A stretch of DNA of 64,000 nucleotides, taken from NCBI GenBank assembly GCA_903813345.2, contig CAIIXF020000005.1:40589394-40653393 (forward strand), read 5' to 3'. Made by a program: the position numbers and the translations under genes. Position 1 is the stretch's first letter. Every line of letters starts with the position of its first letter. The notes beneath the pieces were generated by a model. It had not been told where the DNA came from. It made no database searches and saw nothing but the letters and a program-made list of their open reading frames with translations. This document shows positions 1-12,200 of the stretch, piece by piece. The DNA comes from Owenia fusiformis. Taxonomy: Eukaryota > Annelida > Polychaeta > Sabellida > Oweniidae.

Positions 1-371
1 ACATGAACTGGCATAGTGTTTTGTCATTATCTTTCTTCATTATCAACCACTGTTTAACCCTTCACTATTGTACTACTAAAATAACATTTATTTGGCCATA
101 AAGGAAGTCAAATTTTGGCAAGAAATTGGTGCTACAATGGGAAACAAAAATGCTCTTTTTTGGTCCTAAATATATGATTCCAAATTGGAGATGTATATAT
201 TTCATGAGGTTTAATTTTGAATTCATTTCTAATCTACGAAGGCTTTACTTCACAGCCTAATGCGTGACAGTAGGAAACTAAATTGAGATTTTAGACATTT
301 CATTATGCTTTGAAAAAACTTTTAATGAGTACATGAATTCACTTATATTTTGAACTTATGCTTTACTTCAG

Positions 372-3300
372 CACTTCAAACTGGAGGACTATTTGTACCA
401 TGCCCAACTACCTCGTATGAAACCTATTGTCGAGAACTATGAAAAAACAGTTCAACTGAGGAAAGTCATGGCAGAAAAATCAAGTAGCAAAGAAGAAAAG
501 GTAATTTAGGAGTCTCTCAATAAGATGACAGGTCTCTAAGTCGGATGAACACAAAACTGAAGTCTTTTTAAAGAATACCCAAATACCATTAATTGGATAT
601 CTCACAGATATTTATCTTTTCTGGCATATTTTATTGAAACTGCACTCATTTCTAGTTAGAAGTAATAAACTAAAGGGCATCTCACACTTAATGTTTAAAT
701 AGAAATAAAGATGGCACTTGTTTGATGTTACCAAGAAAATGCTTGCCTTATGAATCAAATTTTAGGAGTACCAAATATGTTCCACTTAGACAGGTTTTAA
801 TGTGTAATAAAATTAATACTTACTGTAAATATGCTTATCTAAATTCCAGTACAAACTAGGTATGGCATTAAGTCGTCTATCATTCTTCCTATCTGGATAT
901 GCCCTAAGAGGAGGTGACGAATGGCTCAGTGCTGAGGTTGCCAAGGAAAAGGCCATCTCCTATGTCAATGAAGCCATAGAACTGTATACAGAGGTAGGGC
1001 CCATTTATTAGATTATGAAACAAATTCCAACCTTGTCCTCTCAAATATATTTGCCTGACATTGTAATATACAAATTATAGTTTTTGGCTCACACAGTGAG
1101 CCTTTGGGATTGACCAGGCGTCCGTCCGCTGGTCCGTTGGTCCGTCCGTCCGTTGGTCCGTCCATCCGTTGGTCCGTCCGTCCTTCCGTCAACATTGGCC
1201 GCACAAATTAAAACTGCTATTCGGATTGAGTCATTTCCACATTCATTTTATGCATATACATACCGTACTGCCTATTTGACCTATCATCGCCATTTCCCAA
1301 GTTCGCCCGGTTTCGGAGAAATTGCGGATTTTGACGTCAAAAAGTCAAATTTTCTGTAAATACTAGACACTTTGTTGAAGTAGAACTTTCAAATAACTTT
1401 TAGTAGTTGGTGTATATGCAACTTATGTCCTCTGAAGATTTCAAAGCTCTTGGAATTACGGTTTTTGGTGTTTACTCAATAAAATTTGAAAAAAAGTAGG
1501 ACTTAGTCATTTTCAGGAAACTTTCTCATGTATAAAGTCAATGGCAGGTTTTGTGATTGACAAGATTCTTAAAGTTTGCCTTATACTTGATCATTTCCTG
1601 CAATAAATTACATCATTAATAGATTTAAGCATTCCCTACTTATTTCTCAATATATGTCAGCATCAAATTTTTACCGTTTTTGAGATATTTGACGTCAAAA
1701 AAACAGTAAAAATAAGTTATTTTTCAACTTGCTTCAATTTGACAATTTTTTTTTTGGAAAATCATCTACAAGTTGCCAGGAGTTCAAATATGACATTAGT
1801 TTTAGGATTTGACCTTTACTTGACCTTCAGTGACCTTCGAAAGGTCAAAAAAAGTTGTTTTTCAAATTGATTTTTGGATGTAAATTTTGGTCAGCTTAAT
1901 CACAAAAGACCTTACTGAGCTCTGAATAAGTAAAATTTTCAAGGTCAAAGGTCATCAAACTAGGTCACACAACTATGCTTTCTAAGTTTCTCAAAGTTTG
2001 AGACTACAAATCCAAATCAATATTTTTGTTTGAAAGTCAGGATATAAATTCCTCTGAAGGTTCCAAACTGTGTGGGACCGTGGGTCCTTCATTTTTAGAT
2101 TTTTCAAGTTTTCTCATCAATTTTTACAATTGATATGATATTTCTATTCTTTTTTATATGACATATGGTAGCTTACTAGTATTTTAAAAAGCCAGCAATG
2201 ACATTAATTTTGTGATAATAATGTCACTTATTAGTATTTATTACAGGTCGTGTAGACCATCTAAACATTGTCACAAATACATTGACTTTAGCACATTTAT
2301 GACATTGTGTCTTTTTTAAAAGATCACATATCTAAGAAGCATTTTCGGTTAAAGAAAATTTCTAGAAGACCTTGCATATTTTACCATATTGTGTTGTTTA
2401 TTCATTTAAAAATTCATTTGTAAACTTTCTCTTGAAAAAATAAATCTTCCAGATTTGTTGAATTTTCTAGCAGAAATCGCTTGCTCTTTCTCCTTTTATT
2501 TTGTCCGATTATGAGGCGTGTATATTGTGCCGTATCTTATGTCATACTCCATGGTTGCTATGGTGCCGTATCTTATGTCATACTCCTTTGTTGCTTTCAA
2601 ATTTTATTTTTCCACTGGTTACAGAAATATTGTTCGATTTTGACATGATATCCTAACTATGGAATAATATAGATTATTTTCTGATTTAGATGCAGGATAA
2701 CTATCGTATTGGTGACTGTCTATTGACTAGGGGTGTGGCTGAGGGCCATCCAACACCTAAGCAAATAAAGGTGAGTTGCACACAAACATACTATATCAAC
2801 ATAAAAGAGACAATAACAGTGCAGGGATGTTTATATTTTGGGCAACATTAAATACAAACGTATACAACCAATGTAGTTTGATGCATTGAATTGACAATTA
2901 ATTTGTTCATTTTTTACCATTAATGGACCTGAGGTCCCTGGCCAGGGTATTTGAAGTTTTTCACCATTTTGAGCACTTTTCAAGTGATATTGGGCCAAAA
3001 TTGAACCCATCTGGAATTTAAAAAACGACCCCCCTTGGCAAAAGTTGGCTACAGGTCTGTAGACTGTACAGTATTAAAGACTCTTAAATTACTCTCACCT
3101 TAAATTATGAACTATATTTTCAGTATTATGAAGAAGCTCGAGAAAAAATTCTCCAATCAGCTGGTCCACTTAATATGACCATGGACTGTCTTCTTCTTAA
3201 TATGGGCATATATTATGAAGACACAGGTGATAAGCGCAGAGCGTATGGCTATTATTTTGAGTGGTATACAACATGTAGGGATCTGTACGGAGAGAGACAT

Positions 3301-3417
3301 GCAAGATGTAAACGTTGTGTCACATTACTCAGGGAGACTATATTTATGGACATTGCCAAAGAAGTAGGCAACCCAGTGCCTGAAATGTTAGAAGACAATG
3401 CCAACGAAGTAACCTAA
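372..3417 (+). CDS. Gene A: C-terminal part of a DUF4062-NACHT-TPR family protein (5' end outside window)
   Basis: Four exons can be joined in frame: 372-500, 850-993, 2690-2770 and 3124-3417 (stop TAA 3415-3417). All joins are phase 0, each with an AG acceptor and GT donor, and they give 216 residues. Exon lengths 144 and 81 are identical to the matching exons of gene B, and the peptides align along their length (RMKPIVENYEKTVQLR against RMKVIIDNFEKSVELR; LLLNMGIYYEDTGDKRRAY against LLLNMAIYYEEMGDYNTAY). This is the TPR-like helical C-terminus. The DUF4062 and NACHT parts must lie upstream of the window, and nothing coding is visible in 1-371. The gene is a tandem paralogue of gene B in the same orientation, 2.8 kb apart. 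Family relatives are TTC41, NPHP3, TEP1 and the Dictyostelium DDB_G0287407-like proteins; which is closest cannot be told here. Confidence 0.88.
1085..2080. repeat. Interspersed repeat with GTCCGTCC tract inside gene A intron
   Basis: This part of the 1.7 kb intron between exons 850-993 and 2690-2770 holds a short-period GTCC/GTTGGTCC tract (about 1117-1192). It is followed by AT-rich sequence with several AGGTCA/TGACCT hexamers, including AGGTCA-A-AGGTCA at 1942-1954. Similar TGACCTT-rich sequence recurs at 38.3-38.7, 49.6-49.8, 60.0-60.7 and 63.6 kb, so this is repeat-derived and not gene-specific. Confidence 0.6.
2925..3070. mobile_element. MITE-like copy in last intron of gene A
   Basis: The segment with TTTTTCACCATTTTGAGCAC and GGCCAAAATTGAACC, flanked by C/G runs and GGCTACAGG, is an inverted, diverged copy of the element at 15065-15260. 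That element contains GTGCTCAGAATGGTGAAAAA and ends in CAGGCCCGTA/TACGGGCCTG. A third relative lies near 39790-39990. Confidence 0.5.
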
Positions 3418-3574
3418 TGACAATGAATTTTTAGTGATAATCTTATCTGAACACATATAGTCCATGGACTGATGAAGTGCAAGTAATTAACTACTACACA
3501 GCATATTGGACGATGTGAAATATGCTGTGATTGTATTTGAGGTGTCATCTGTGATTGTAATTTGTTATATACAG

Positions 3575-4095
3575 CTGTAATCTGTGAAACAATTTGGAAT
3601 CTGTGAAACATTGTATTCTGTGAAACAAATTGTAATCTTTGAAACAAGTTGTAAGCTTTGAAACCAGTTGCAATATATGAAACAATTTATAATCTATGAA
3701 ACAAGTTGTAATCTGTGAAACAACAAGTTGTATATTTATTGCTTCATAAAAAGATCATAATATAAATCCCTTCAGTCGCCCGATGGCATTATAGAAGGGC
3801 ACATTAATAGCACAAAATACAAAATTATGATTAGGTCAAGGGGTTTACTCTTCACTTGCTGGCAAGTTGCAAAATGTGAAACAAGTAATCAATGAAACAT
3901 ATAGTACATTAATTTGTCAAACAAGTTGCAAAATGTGAAACAAGTTGCTAAATGTGAAACAAGTAATCAATGCAACATATTGTAATCTGTGAAACAAGTT
4001 GCAAAATGTGAAACAAGTTGCAAAATATGTGGAACAAGTTGCAATCTGTGAAACAATTTGTAATCTGTTAGTGTTCAACAAATTGTATGTAGTCT
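3575..4095. repeat. Irregular minisatellite, GAAACAAGTTGnAATnTGT unit, 3' of gene A
   Basis: More than twenty imperfect copies of a roughly 17-18 bp unit (TGTGAAACAAGTTGCAAAA and variants with TTTG or AATC) begin about 160 bp after the gene A stop. The array is interrupted at about 3770-3870 by non-repeat sequence. It may be transcribed as 3' UTR. No gene-like ORF accompanies it. Confidence 0.85.
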
Positions 4096-6083
4096 GTAAA
4101 ACATGTTATGATTGGTGAAATAAGTTTTACAAAAAATACAATACAATACAATACAAAAGGATAAGATTAACCCTTAAACGGTTAGGGGGGCATATCTGCC
4201 CCCCCCCTTGGAATTTACATAGTTTGTCTTTTGATCTGAAATTTTCTGGTTTCTTTTAGAATTGAATTAGGCATGTTTTACTAAAATAAACCTTAACTGA
4301 GATTACCCCTAACTGTTGGTATTATTCTCGATTGCCTAACCAATTAAGGGTTAAATTATGTGATAAAGAGTTGTTGTTACATATGGAAAACTCTGTTTGA
4401 AAAATTGCAGTGTACACATTTTTACTATTACAATTAAAGCTATGTTAATAAAAACAGGTATGTTTTTCAATTTTGATATACAGGTATACAGAAAAGGAGG
4501 GCTGTATTAAATTCTATTGTTAGTACAAATTGCAGGCTGTTACATAATGTTTGAATATTTAAAATTATTGGTGTATTTTAGGATAAGGAATAGGCATGGG
4601 CTTTCAATTAGAGTTCTAGTTGAAAGCCCATGGAATAGGCAAGGAGCCTTTTAAAAAATACAAAGTTGAAATCACTCAAAACTACACCTTACTACATTAA
4701 AATGAACAAGAAGAGAATTGAAAATGTAAAATGTTGGTAGAAATCTTTTCAAAAGCCAAGCTAATCGGAATTTATGGGCCCTCTCCTTTCATCTCTTTGC
4801 AAGATAGACTTATTATATTTGGATTTATCAAACAACAAGAAAATACAGCAAACATTTATTGTTATATTCTTCATATTGTATATTTATTTTTGTGTACAGT
4901 ACATTTATGTTAAAAGCAATAACACATGTCATGTACATGTACATGTATATTCCATGAATGAGAAATATTTTTTACATATGTAATTCCCAAATAAATAGAG
5001 CCAATAGACAAAATATCATATTTTTAAAGAATCATAATTACTTGTTGTATTAGTCTATATAGAACTCTTTGTTCTCAAGGGAGCTACACATTGGTTGTGC
5101 CTCTTGAAACCACTGCATGGTTGAGGTCCTTGGGTTGTACATGGGCTCCCAAGAGAACTAAATGTCTAAATGTACATGTAGCTAGCCCAATTGGGTTGTG
5201 CTTCAATTGCATTTGTATTTCTGGTAGCTCAAAGTACAGCTTAGAGATTGGACTATTCAAATACATGAAATACTAACTTATTTATCCTGCGGGATAACAT
5301 GTAGGTGGGTATTATATAAAATATAGAGCAGTACAATAAGAAATTGATTTACACTATTCAGAACAATCAAAATATTGATTCTGTTTTGGGGTCAAGGTCA
5401 TATACAGGATCACCGAGCAACAGAAAACACTTTGTAAACATGGAATGTCTTTAAAAATGGTAAGTTCTTGTTTGAAATACATTTGTAACATTTTTGTAGA
5501 ACTACAGACGTATTTTGAATATGTCTAGATCACGAAGATTATCTTATAGCATTGTATTTCCATCGAAAATTGCTATAAATTGGCAGTTCAAGATTTGATC
5601 AAACTAAAATAACCTATTATCGCCCATCTCAGTTTCCCAATATTTTTGAAATTTCTAGTTGGTTCAGAGTTCAATCATAGATCCAAAGCTCGTTTCAACC
5701 ACTTCCAATAGCTCAACCTCTGAACTGGAATAACTATTATTGTGGAGCCGATGGTAATCATGTTAAGAATTTTGGAAAATTGAAAAGGCAGCCATTTCCT
5801 TGAAATATCAGGATGGATGTACCATTGACCTTACTCACTTCGAGAGCCATGTTAGATTTTGAAACTTATTATTATATCAAAATCCAAATAGCTTTCGCAG
5901 GAAGTAACCATTGACCCCTATATTTGCACATAGCCATCTTTTAGATATAGCTTTGTGCAAACTAAGTAACCCAACTAACTAAAAGGAGACAATGAAATGA
6001 TGCTTTCCTGAAAAAAGCAAGGAAATACACAGATCCTTCGACCAAATGGCATGCACAAATGAAGAATATATTTTTAATTCTAG

Positions 6084-6098
6084 GTTGTGAAAGCAACC
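6084..6098. promoter_or_regulatory. Imperfect X-box-like inverted repeat upstream of gene B
   Basis: GTTGTGAAAGCAACC lies about 105 bp upstream of the gene B start codon. The right half (AGCAAC) fits the RFX half-site RGYAAC, and the left half (GTTGTG) departs from GTNRCC. It is weak evidence, and it sits close to a repeat copy. Confidence 0.2.
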
Positions 6099-6203
6099 AG
6101 CAATAACTGGCTCAGATACTAACTTGTATACAATCACAAAAAGGATGAAATAATAGACAGGATCTGAAAGAGGCATGATCTGAAAGTATAATATATTTCT
6201 AAA

Positions 6204-9200
6204 ATGGGTTGCGGATCATCAGTTGTGAGACAGAAATCTGAAATAGAGGAACAATGGGACAGAGTTTGGGAGACTGTAGAGGTGAAAAAACCAAAGGGCA
6301 ACATGTCAAAGAACCTTGTTGTCAAACGTTCAGGGTGGAAGACCATAAGGATCTTTGTGTCGTCAACTTTTAGGGACTTTCATCATGAGAGAGAAATACT
6401 AGTGAAAAAGGTAAAGATGGAAAACACCATTTAAAACAGCTATTTAATTAAATTGGTACATGAAGTATAATGAACTTTAGACATGTACGTGCAGTAGCGT
6501 AGCCATGATGAGGCAACATTTTTAGCATCATACATTCATATTTCTGATGTACATCGTATGTTCATATTTCTGACTGAGTTACACAGCACCATTTTTGATA
6601 TATTTTGCCTCGTCATTTCTTCTTCCTACATTTTTTGCCTCGTCACTTTTTCTTCCTGGATATGCCACTGACATGTATCAGTATGCATTTGCTTAAAATA
6701 ACTTGATCATGAAGTCCTTAATTTTGGTTAGGGCTTTGTTGAAAGCCCATGGTTAGGGCTAACCCCTTCTGACTCCATTTTATATGCAGAATTGGTAAAC
6801 AGTTTATGCTGTCTAAATTGATAAGCATTTTTATACCACTCTAAGTCCGATTACAGTTGTATAACACGGGTCTATAACAACGATATACAGTGGAGAGTGG
6901 TATATCGTCATCGTATACAACTCCTCCGTATACACTCCAGCGTATACCACTGTAGAAGTGCATTCTGGGAACTAATGAATATTGACTAAAGAACGAGGTG
7001 TATGTTTTGTTAAACATGATTTCCTAGAATCAAGTGACGTAATAAATGGTTCCCATATGATTTGCTAGAATCCAAGTGACGTCATAAATGGATCGATATC
7101 AACATCGGCATTACTGAATTTGCTATGGGATATTTTTATGGTTTTTATAATTGTTATGATTGTGTTTGAATCAACTGTAATTTAACTTAGAGTGGCATAA
7201 TAAGATTATATAATGGTTCATTCTGTATATCGTGCATTTTATACTCTCGTGAGAATATAATATATTCACTCGTTCGCTACGCTCACTTGTGAATATATTA
7301 TATACTCACTCGAGTATAAACATGATATACAGAATGAACCATTATATAACCTCGAAAACCAAATTCGAATTTTGTATACCTCACTGTTTAATAATGCAGA
7401 TTGTTTGTAACAGGTTTTCCCAGACCTTAGAATATGGTGTCAGAGCAGACGTTTGCATTTAGTGGAGTGTGACCTGAGATGGGTGAGTATGAGTCAAGAA
7501 TTCGTTGTAGACCTTTACACTTTAGGCTATCATAGCCAAAACTTGGACAAAAATGCCACTCATTATGAATTGAAAAAAATGAAATACAGTTGTAATATAA
7601 TATGAAACGCTGTCAGGTTCCAATTAAATGATGCTTACTTTAAATCAAACAATTGTGAATAGGACTAAACTTTGCAAAACAAGTGCAATTAACTGTGTTT
7701 CTGCAATACATGTACCTTCCAAGGAAGCTTTTAAGTGATTTCTATTTGGTTGAATATTCCAGGGTGTTCCCAAAGATTCAACCACTGAGACAACACTAAG
7801 GACATGTCTGGAAGAGATAGATCGCTGTTACCAAGACAACATCATGCCATTTTTTGTCAACATGACAAGGTGAGATGCATGCAATCTTAAACCATGAAAT
7901 AGCATCATATTTGTTGAATACAATTTGAATACATCGTTGCACCCTTGGGATTCATATAAATTTCATTAGGCATTGAAGTACTCTATTGTAAAACATTAAA
8001 TCTATAGAAACATTTTTAACGCATACAAGTAATTCCAAAGAAATTGTTTTGGATCTGGTTGGCATGCATTGCAACATTGGCCTCGTGGATCAGTCTCATT
8101 TTACTCATGTGAATTGTTGTTGATTGTTACTTGTAGTGAACGCATAGGTTGGATTCCCATAGGAGAAGAAGTGCCAGCATCTATCAAGTCAGAATACAAG
8201 TGGGTCGATGGTCTTTCTGTTACAGAGATGGAAATCATGCATGCCTCATATAGGAAAGATAACCCAAACTGTAAGTATGCAAATGAATGTATACCTAGAA
8301 ATAAGCGATGAGACTTACATTCTACTTTATCAAAGATCAGAATTATTTGATTTCAAATAATTTTTTTGTCCCATATGTTCATATCAACAGTATATTCATA
8401 GAAAAGAATTCACATTTTCTCACTGGATACATTATGAAAAAACAAAATATGTGAGATTTGGTAGTCTCATTTCAGTTATTTTTCAACAGGGTGTTAAATA
8501 CATTTTTTCCTTTCTGGCCAAAATATATCAATATTTTCTTTGTCAGGGTGCTGTTTATTTCTGAATTTTCAACAGGATATACCACCCAGTTGCTCAATTG
8601 CTTGGGAGATTAACATATTTTATGACATGACAAATTGTATTAGTGAGTGGCACAATGAAAAAAAACATAAAAGTGGTACTTTAATATAACTATTGAATAT
8701 TGGTATTGAAGGTCAAGAAATATGAATGTTATCACTATTGAGGTCATATATGCCATGTACAGTGTACTTGTAATACAGCTAATCCTATCCATCCTCCTCA
8801 TTTTGATTCATTTTGTACTTATTTAGCTATATTCATGCTGAGAGATCCATCTTTCATAGAGACTGTCCCAGAAGAACACAAGGATGCTTTTATTGACCCA
8901 AATCCAGTATAATGTCCTGAATCCATCCTATCCATCCTCCTCATTTTGATTCATTTTGTACTTATTTAGCTATATTCATGCTGAGAGATCCATCTTTCAT
9001 AGAGACTGTCCCAGAAGAACACAAGGATGCTTTTATTGACCCAAATCCAGTATAATGTCCTGAATCCATCCTATCCATCCTCCTCATTTTGATTCATTTT
9101 GTACTTATTTAGCTATCTTCATGCTGAGAGATCCATCTTTCATAGAGACTGTCCCAGAGGAACACAAGGATGCTTTCATTGACCCAAATCCGGTAGCAAC

Positions 9201-12200
9201 AGATAAGCTAAAGATGCTCAAGAAAATGATAGAGGACAGATACACAGTAAGAAATTTAGTAAAACTACAAACTACAGGGTTGTCGAAAAAGTGGAACATT
9301 GGTGTATGCAGATAATTTATTTCTCTACTAAAATACACCACCATTTCACTGAGCATAATCCATTTAAATGTGCATTGGCTGTAACATGTAACCTATCAGT
9401 GAAATTAAATGTCTAACATAACCTTTCTTTTCCTGAATTACAAGTTCTAGCCCAGGCCTTCATTTCCAAATAAAAACACTTTTTCCCTTAGATTTTAAAA
9501 CATTATTTTTGTCCTAGTGATATTATCAGCGCCTTTCTTAATCTAGTAAGAACTTTCATCTTGTTTCATCTCAGACAGGTTTAATTGTTTGGTTCAGTGC
9601 TATAACTAAGCTTCACATTTATCGAAAGCCATATTTTTGATTGGCTTCTGAAAATGCTTCATATTTAATGACACTTATTCTTCATGCCATTCTTGCATTT
9701 GTAATAATTATACTGCAGTAAGTTTCCTGTATTTTAATTGAAATTGAATACATTTTGAAATTGTTAATTATTTTGTAGAAAGACAGGGTACGACTATACA
9801 ATTGCAGTTTTGATTATTTTGATACAGAAGAATCTAAAGTAAAATTCTGTGGCTTAGATGGAGTTGATAAAGATACTTTCTCAAAAATTGTAAGTTTTTT
9901 TTATTTTATTTGATTGATAATTTAAACTTTCCATTCAATAATCTACTTATATCCAAAATAAGTAAAGATGATAAGTCAAACATGCATAAGAATTTTTTAT
10001 ACATCTCATATCTCCGTCTTGTGACGCTCTGATTTCATGAGCCATTAACTCAGGTTTTATCTGATCAGAGAGGGATCTCTGAAACTCTCTGATTCCAAAA
10101 TATTTTTGGAACCATTGTTTATGCATTTTTAGAGCCTATAAACCCACCATTACATCTGTAAAAACTCAACCCTTTATTTGCCGTAAAAATATATTGCACA
10201 AAAAATACAGACATTTTGACAAGGTGATATCCCTAAATGGATGATTGAATGATTGCCCCATATAAGTTTCTTGTATTTTTATACATGCAGAAGAGCAGAT
10301 AATAAATGCTAACATTTTATCAATAATCCTTGCTGTCTCTTTACACTTTACCATGTGAGATACTGGCTGATTTGTCAGTTGATATCTCAAATTCTCAATC
10401 AAAAGTAGCTTTAATACCATAGGCCATTGCAACTTCTGAGTGCAAAAAGAAGAAATTGGCATGGCTAACATCACTTACCATGGCCTTTACCAAATGTACG
10501 TTGGGGATAAATCCTACATTGGAGTATTTCTCACCTCATCTTTAAAACAAAAGCCGTCTCTATACTGTCAGTTTTATTTGCTTCAGGTCTTTGATTTTTT
10601 CAAAAACCGAATAGAGCATCAGTATCCGCTGGCAGACAAGGAGTCTGAAGATCCATATGAGAGAATCAAAGAGAAACACGAAGCTTTTATGAAGGCCAGT
10701 TCTGCAGTGGTCATTGGAAGAGACGAAACTCTGGAAAAGGTATGAGTCTTATCTCATTTCAACTTTGGAATTTAGCAAAGATCTTAGGTTAGCAAACTCT
10801 ACCACTGAGTCACCAGTGACAGTGACAGTCCAGTCAGATTCAACAGGCCCCTGTAAATCAAAATAACTGAAATATGAATTGAATCTGTGTTAAACTTCTG
10901 GGGCTGTCTGATTATGCTCTTTGAGCACAGATTTGTCTTTATATTTGATTATTTATAAGCCAAAATACAATGATTAATGAAATATAAAAGCCCACTGTTC
11001 ATCCACTAGCTACTGTAGTAGTCTTCCTTCAAATCCTTAAAATCATCCACAATGATTTGTGTCATCAGATTGCATCTTTAAATGACTTTTAGGTGAACAA
11101 TTACATATGTGGACCTGGGATTGACAAACCTCTTCTACTAATTGGTGGTGCTGGGACTGGAAAATCATCCATAATGGCACGTCTAGCAGATACAACATAC
11201 CAAAAATCTGTTACTAAATCAATACCTGGGTGAGATTTTTTATAAAGAGATTAGACTTATAAAAGTGATGCAAAGTTACAATTTTTATTTTATCAGCTTT
11301 TGTTGGCAATGATGCCCAATAGAAATGTATGATAATGATTGTTAAAAATTCAAATTTCAATGTGCATGGTTTTATATTTGAAAAAGTGTTCAATAAATTC
11401 TTTATCAATGTTTTTCTCATCGCTGCGAGAAAACGAATATTCATTTGTATGCATTCAGAATACAATTAAACCTCTAAAAATAGAATACCATAAGGACCAG
11501 CTAGGTGTTCTCATTAGGAGGTGATTAATTGAATTTCAAGTGAGTACATGTAAATGTATTCTTTTGTAGTGGCGGAAGTAAAGGCTGGCACGTGTTCTAC
11601 CATTTTGTGGGTGCTGTACCTGGTTCTACGGAACTAGAAAAACTTCTGAAAAGATTACTTAAAGAGATGGGAGTGGTAGATGTAAGTTTACACAATACTG
11701 TTGGTAGTGTTGGATGTTTTATTTTATTACCTTTCGTTTTATACCTAATAAAGGTATATTGTCATTACTAGCCTGGTGGACAGTCTGGGACATCTGACTT
11801 TTTTGTCTGCCTATTTCCAGAGAAACTTGATTGATGATTTTGTATTTTCTTAGGTCTTTCTTGGTATGTCATTCTAGAACTTAAAAACCTCTTAGCTTTT
11901 GAGCATGCTTGGTATTTTAAGATACAGTACTTTTTAGATACAGTTTTGTTCACTCTGTTTTGTTTGTGCGCTTACTTTTTCCATACATGTGTTGTTAACA
12001 TTGATTTGAACAAATCAACTATAGTGTCACACAGTCTAGACAATTTGAATATGCATGCACATATAGGTTGTGAGAGATTGGATTGATTTTGATCACAAAA
12101 ATAAAGGAATTTTGACACAGTGTCTGCCACATGTGAACTAATTCAGTTTAATCAAACCTCAGGATTTACAATATTTACATTAAATGAACGAATATAAAAT

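Larger units (their letters stand above)
3418..6203. other. Intergenic region between genes A and B
   Basis: After the minisatellite there is a possible poly(A) signal AATAAA at 4447-4452. A hairpin at 4595-4632 has arms CATGGGCTTTCAA and TTGAAAGCCCATG. Repeat copies occur near 5820-5870 (shared with 22707-22760) and 5998-6030 (shared with the foldback element at 63.7-64.0 kb). ORFs of 60-80 codons here are isolated and lack splice or family support, so I see no gene. Confidence 0.6.

Noticed and set aside
4731-4983. Two overlapping ORFs of 60-69 codons
   Set aside because: AT-rich, hydrophobic translation of low-complexity sequence between genes A and B, with no homologous pattern recognised.
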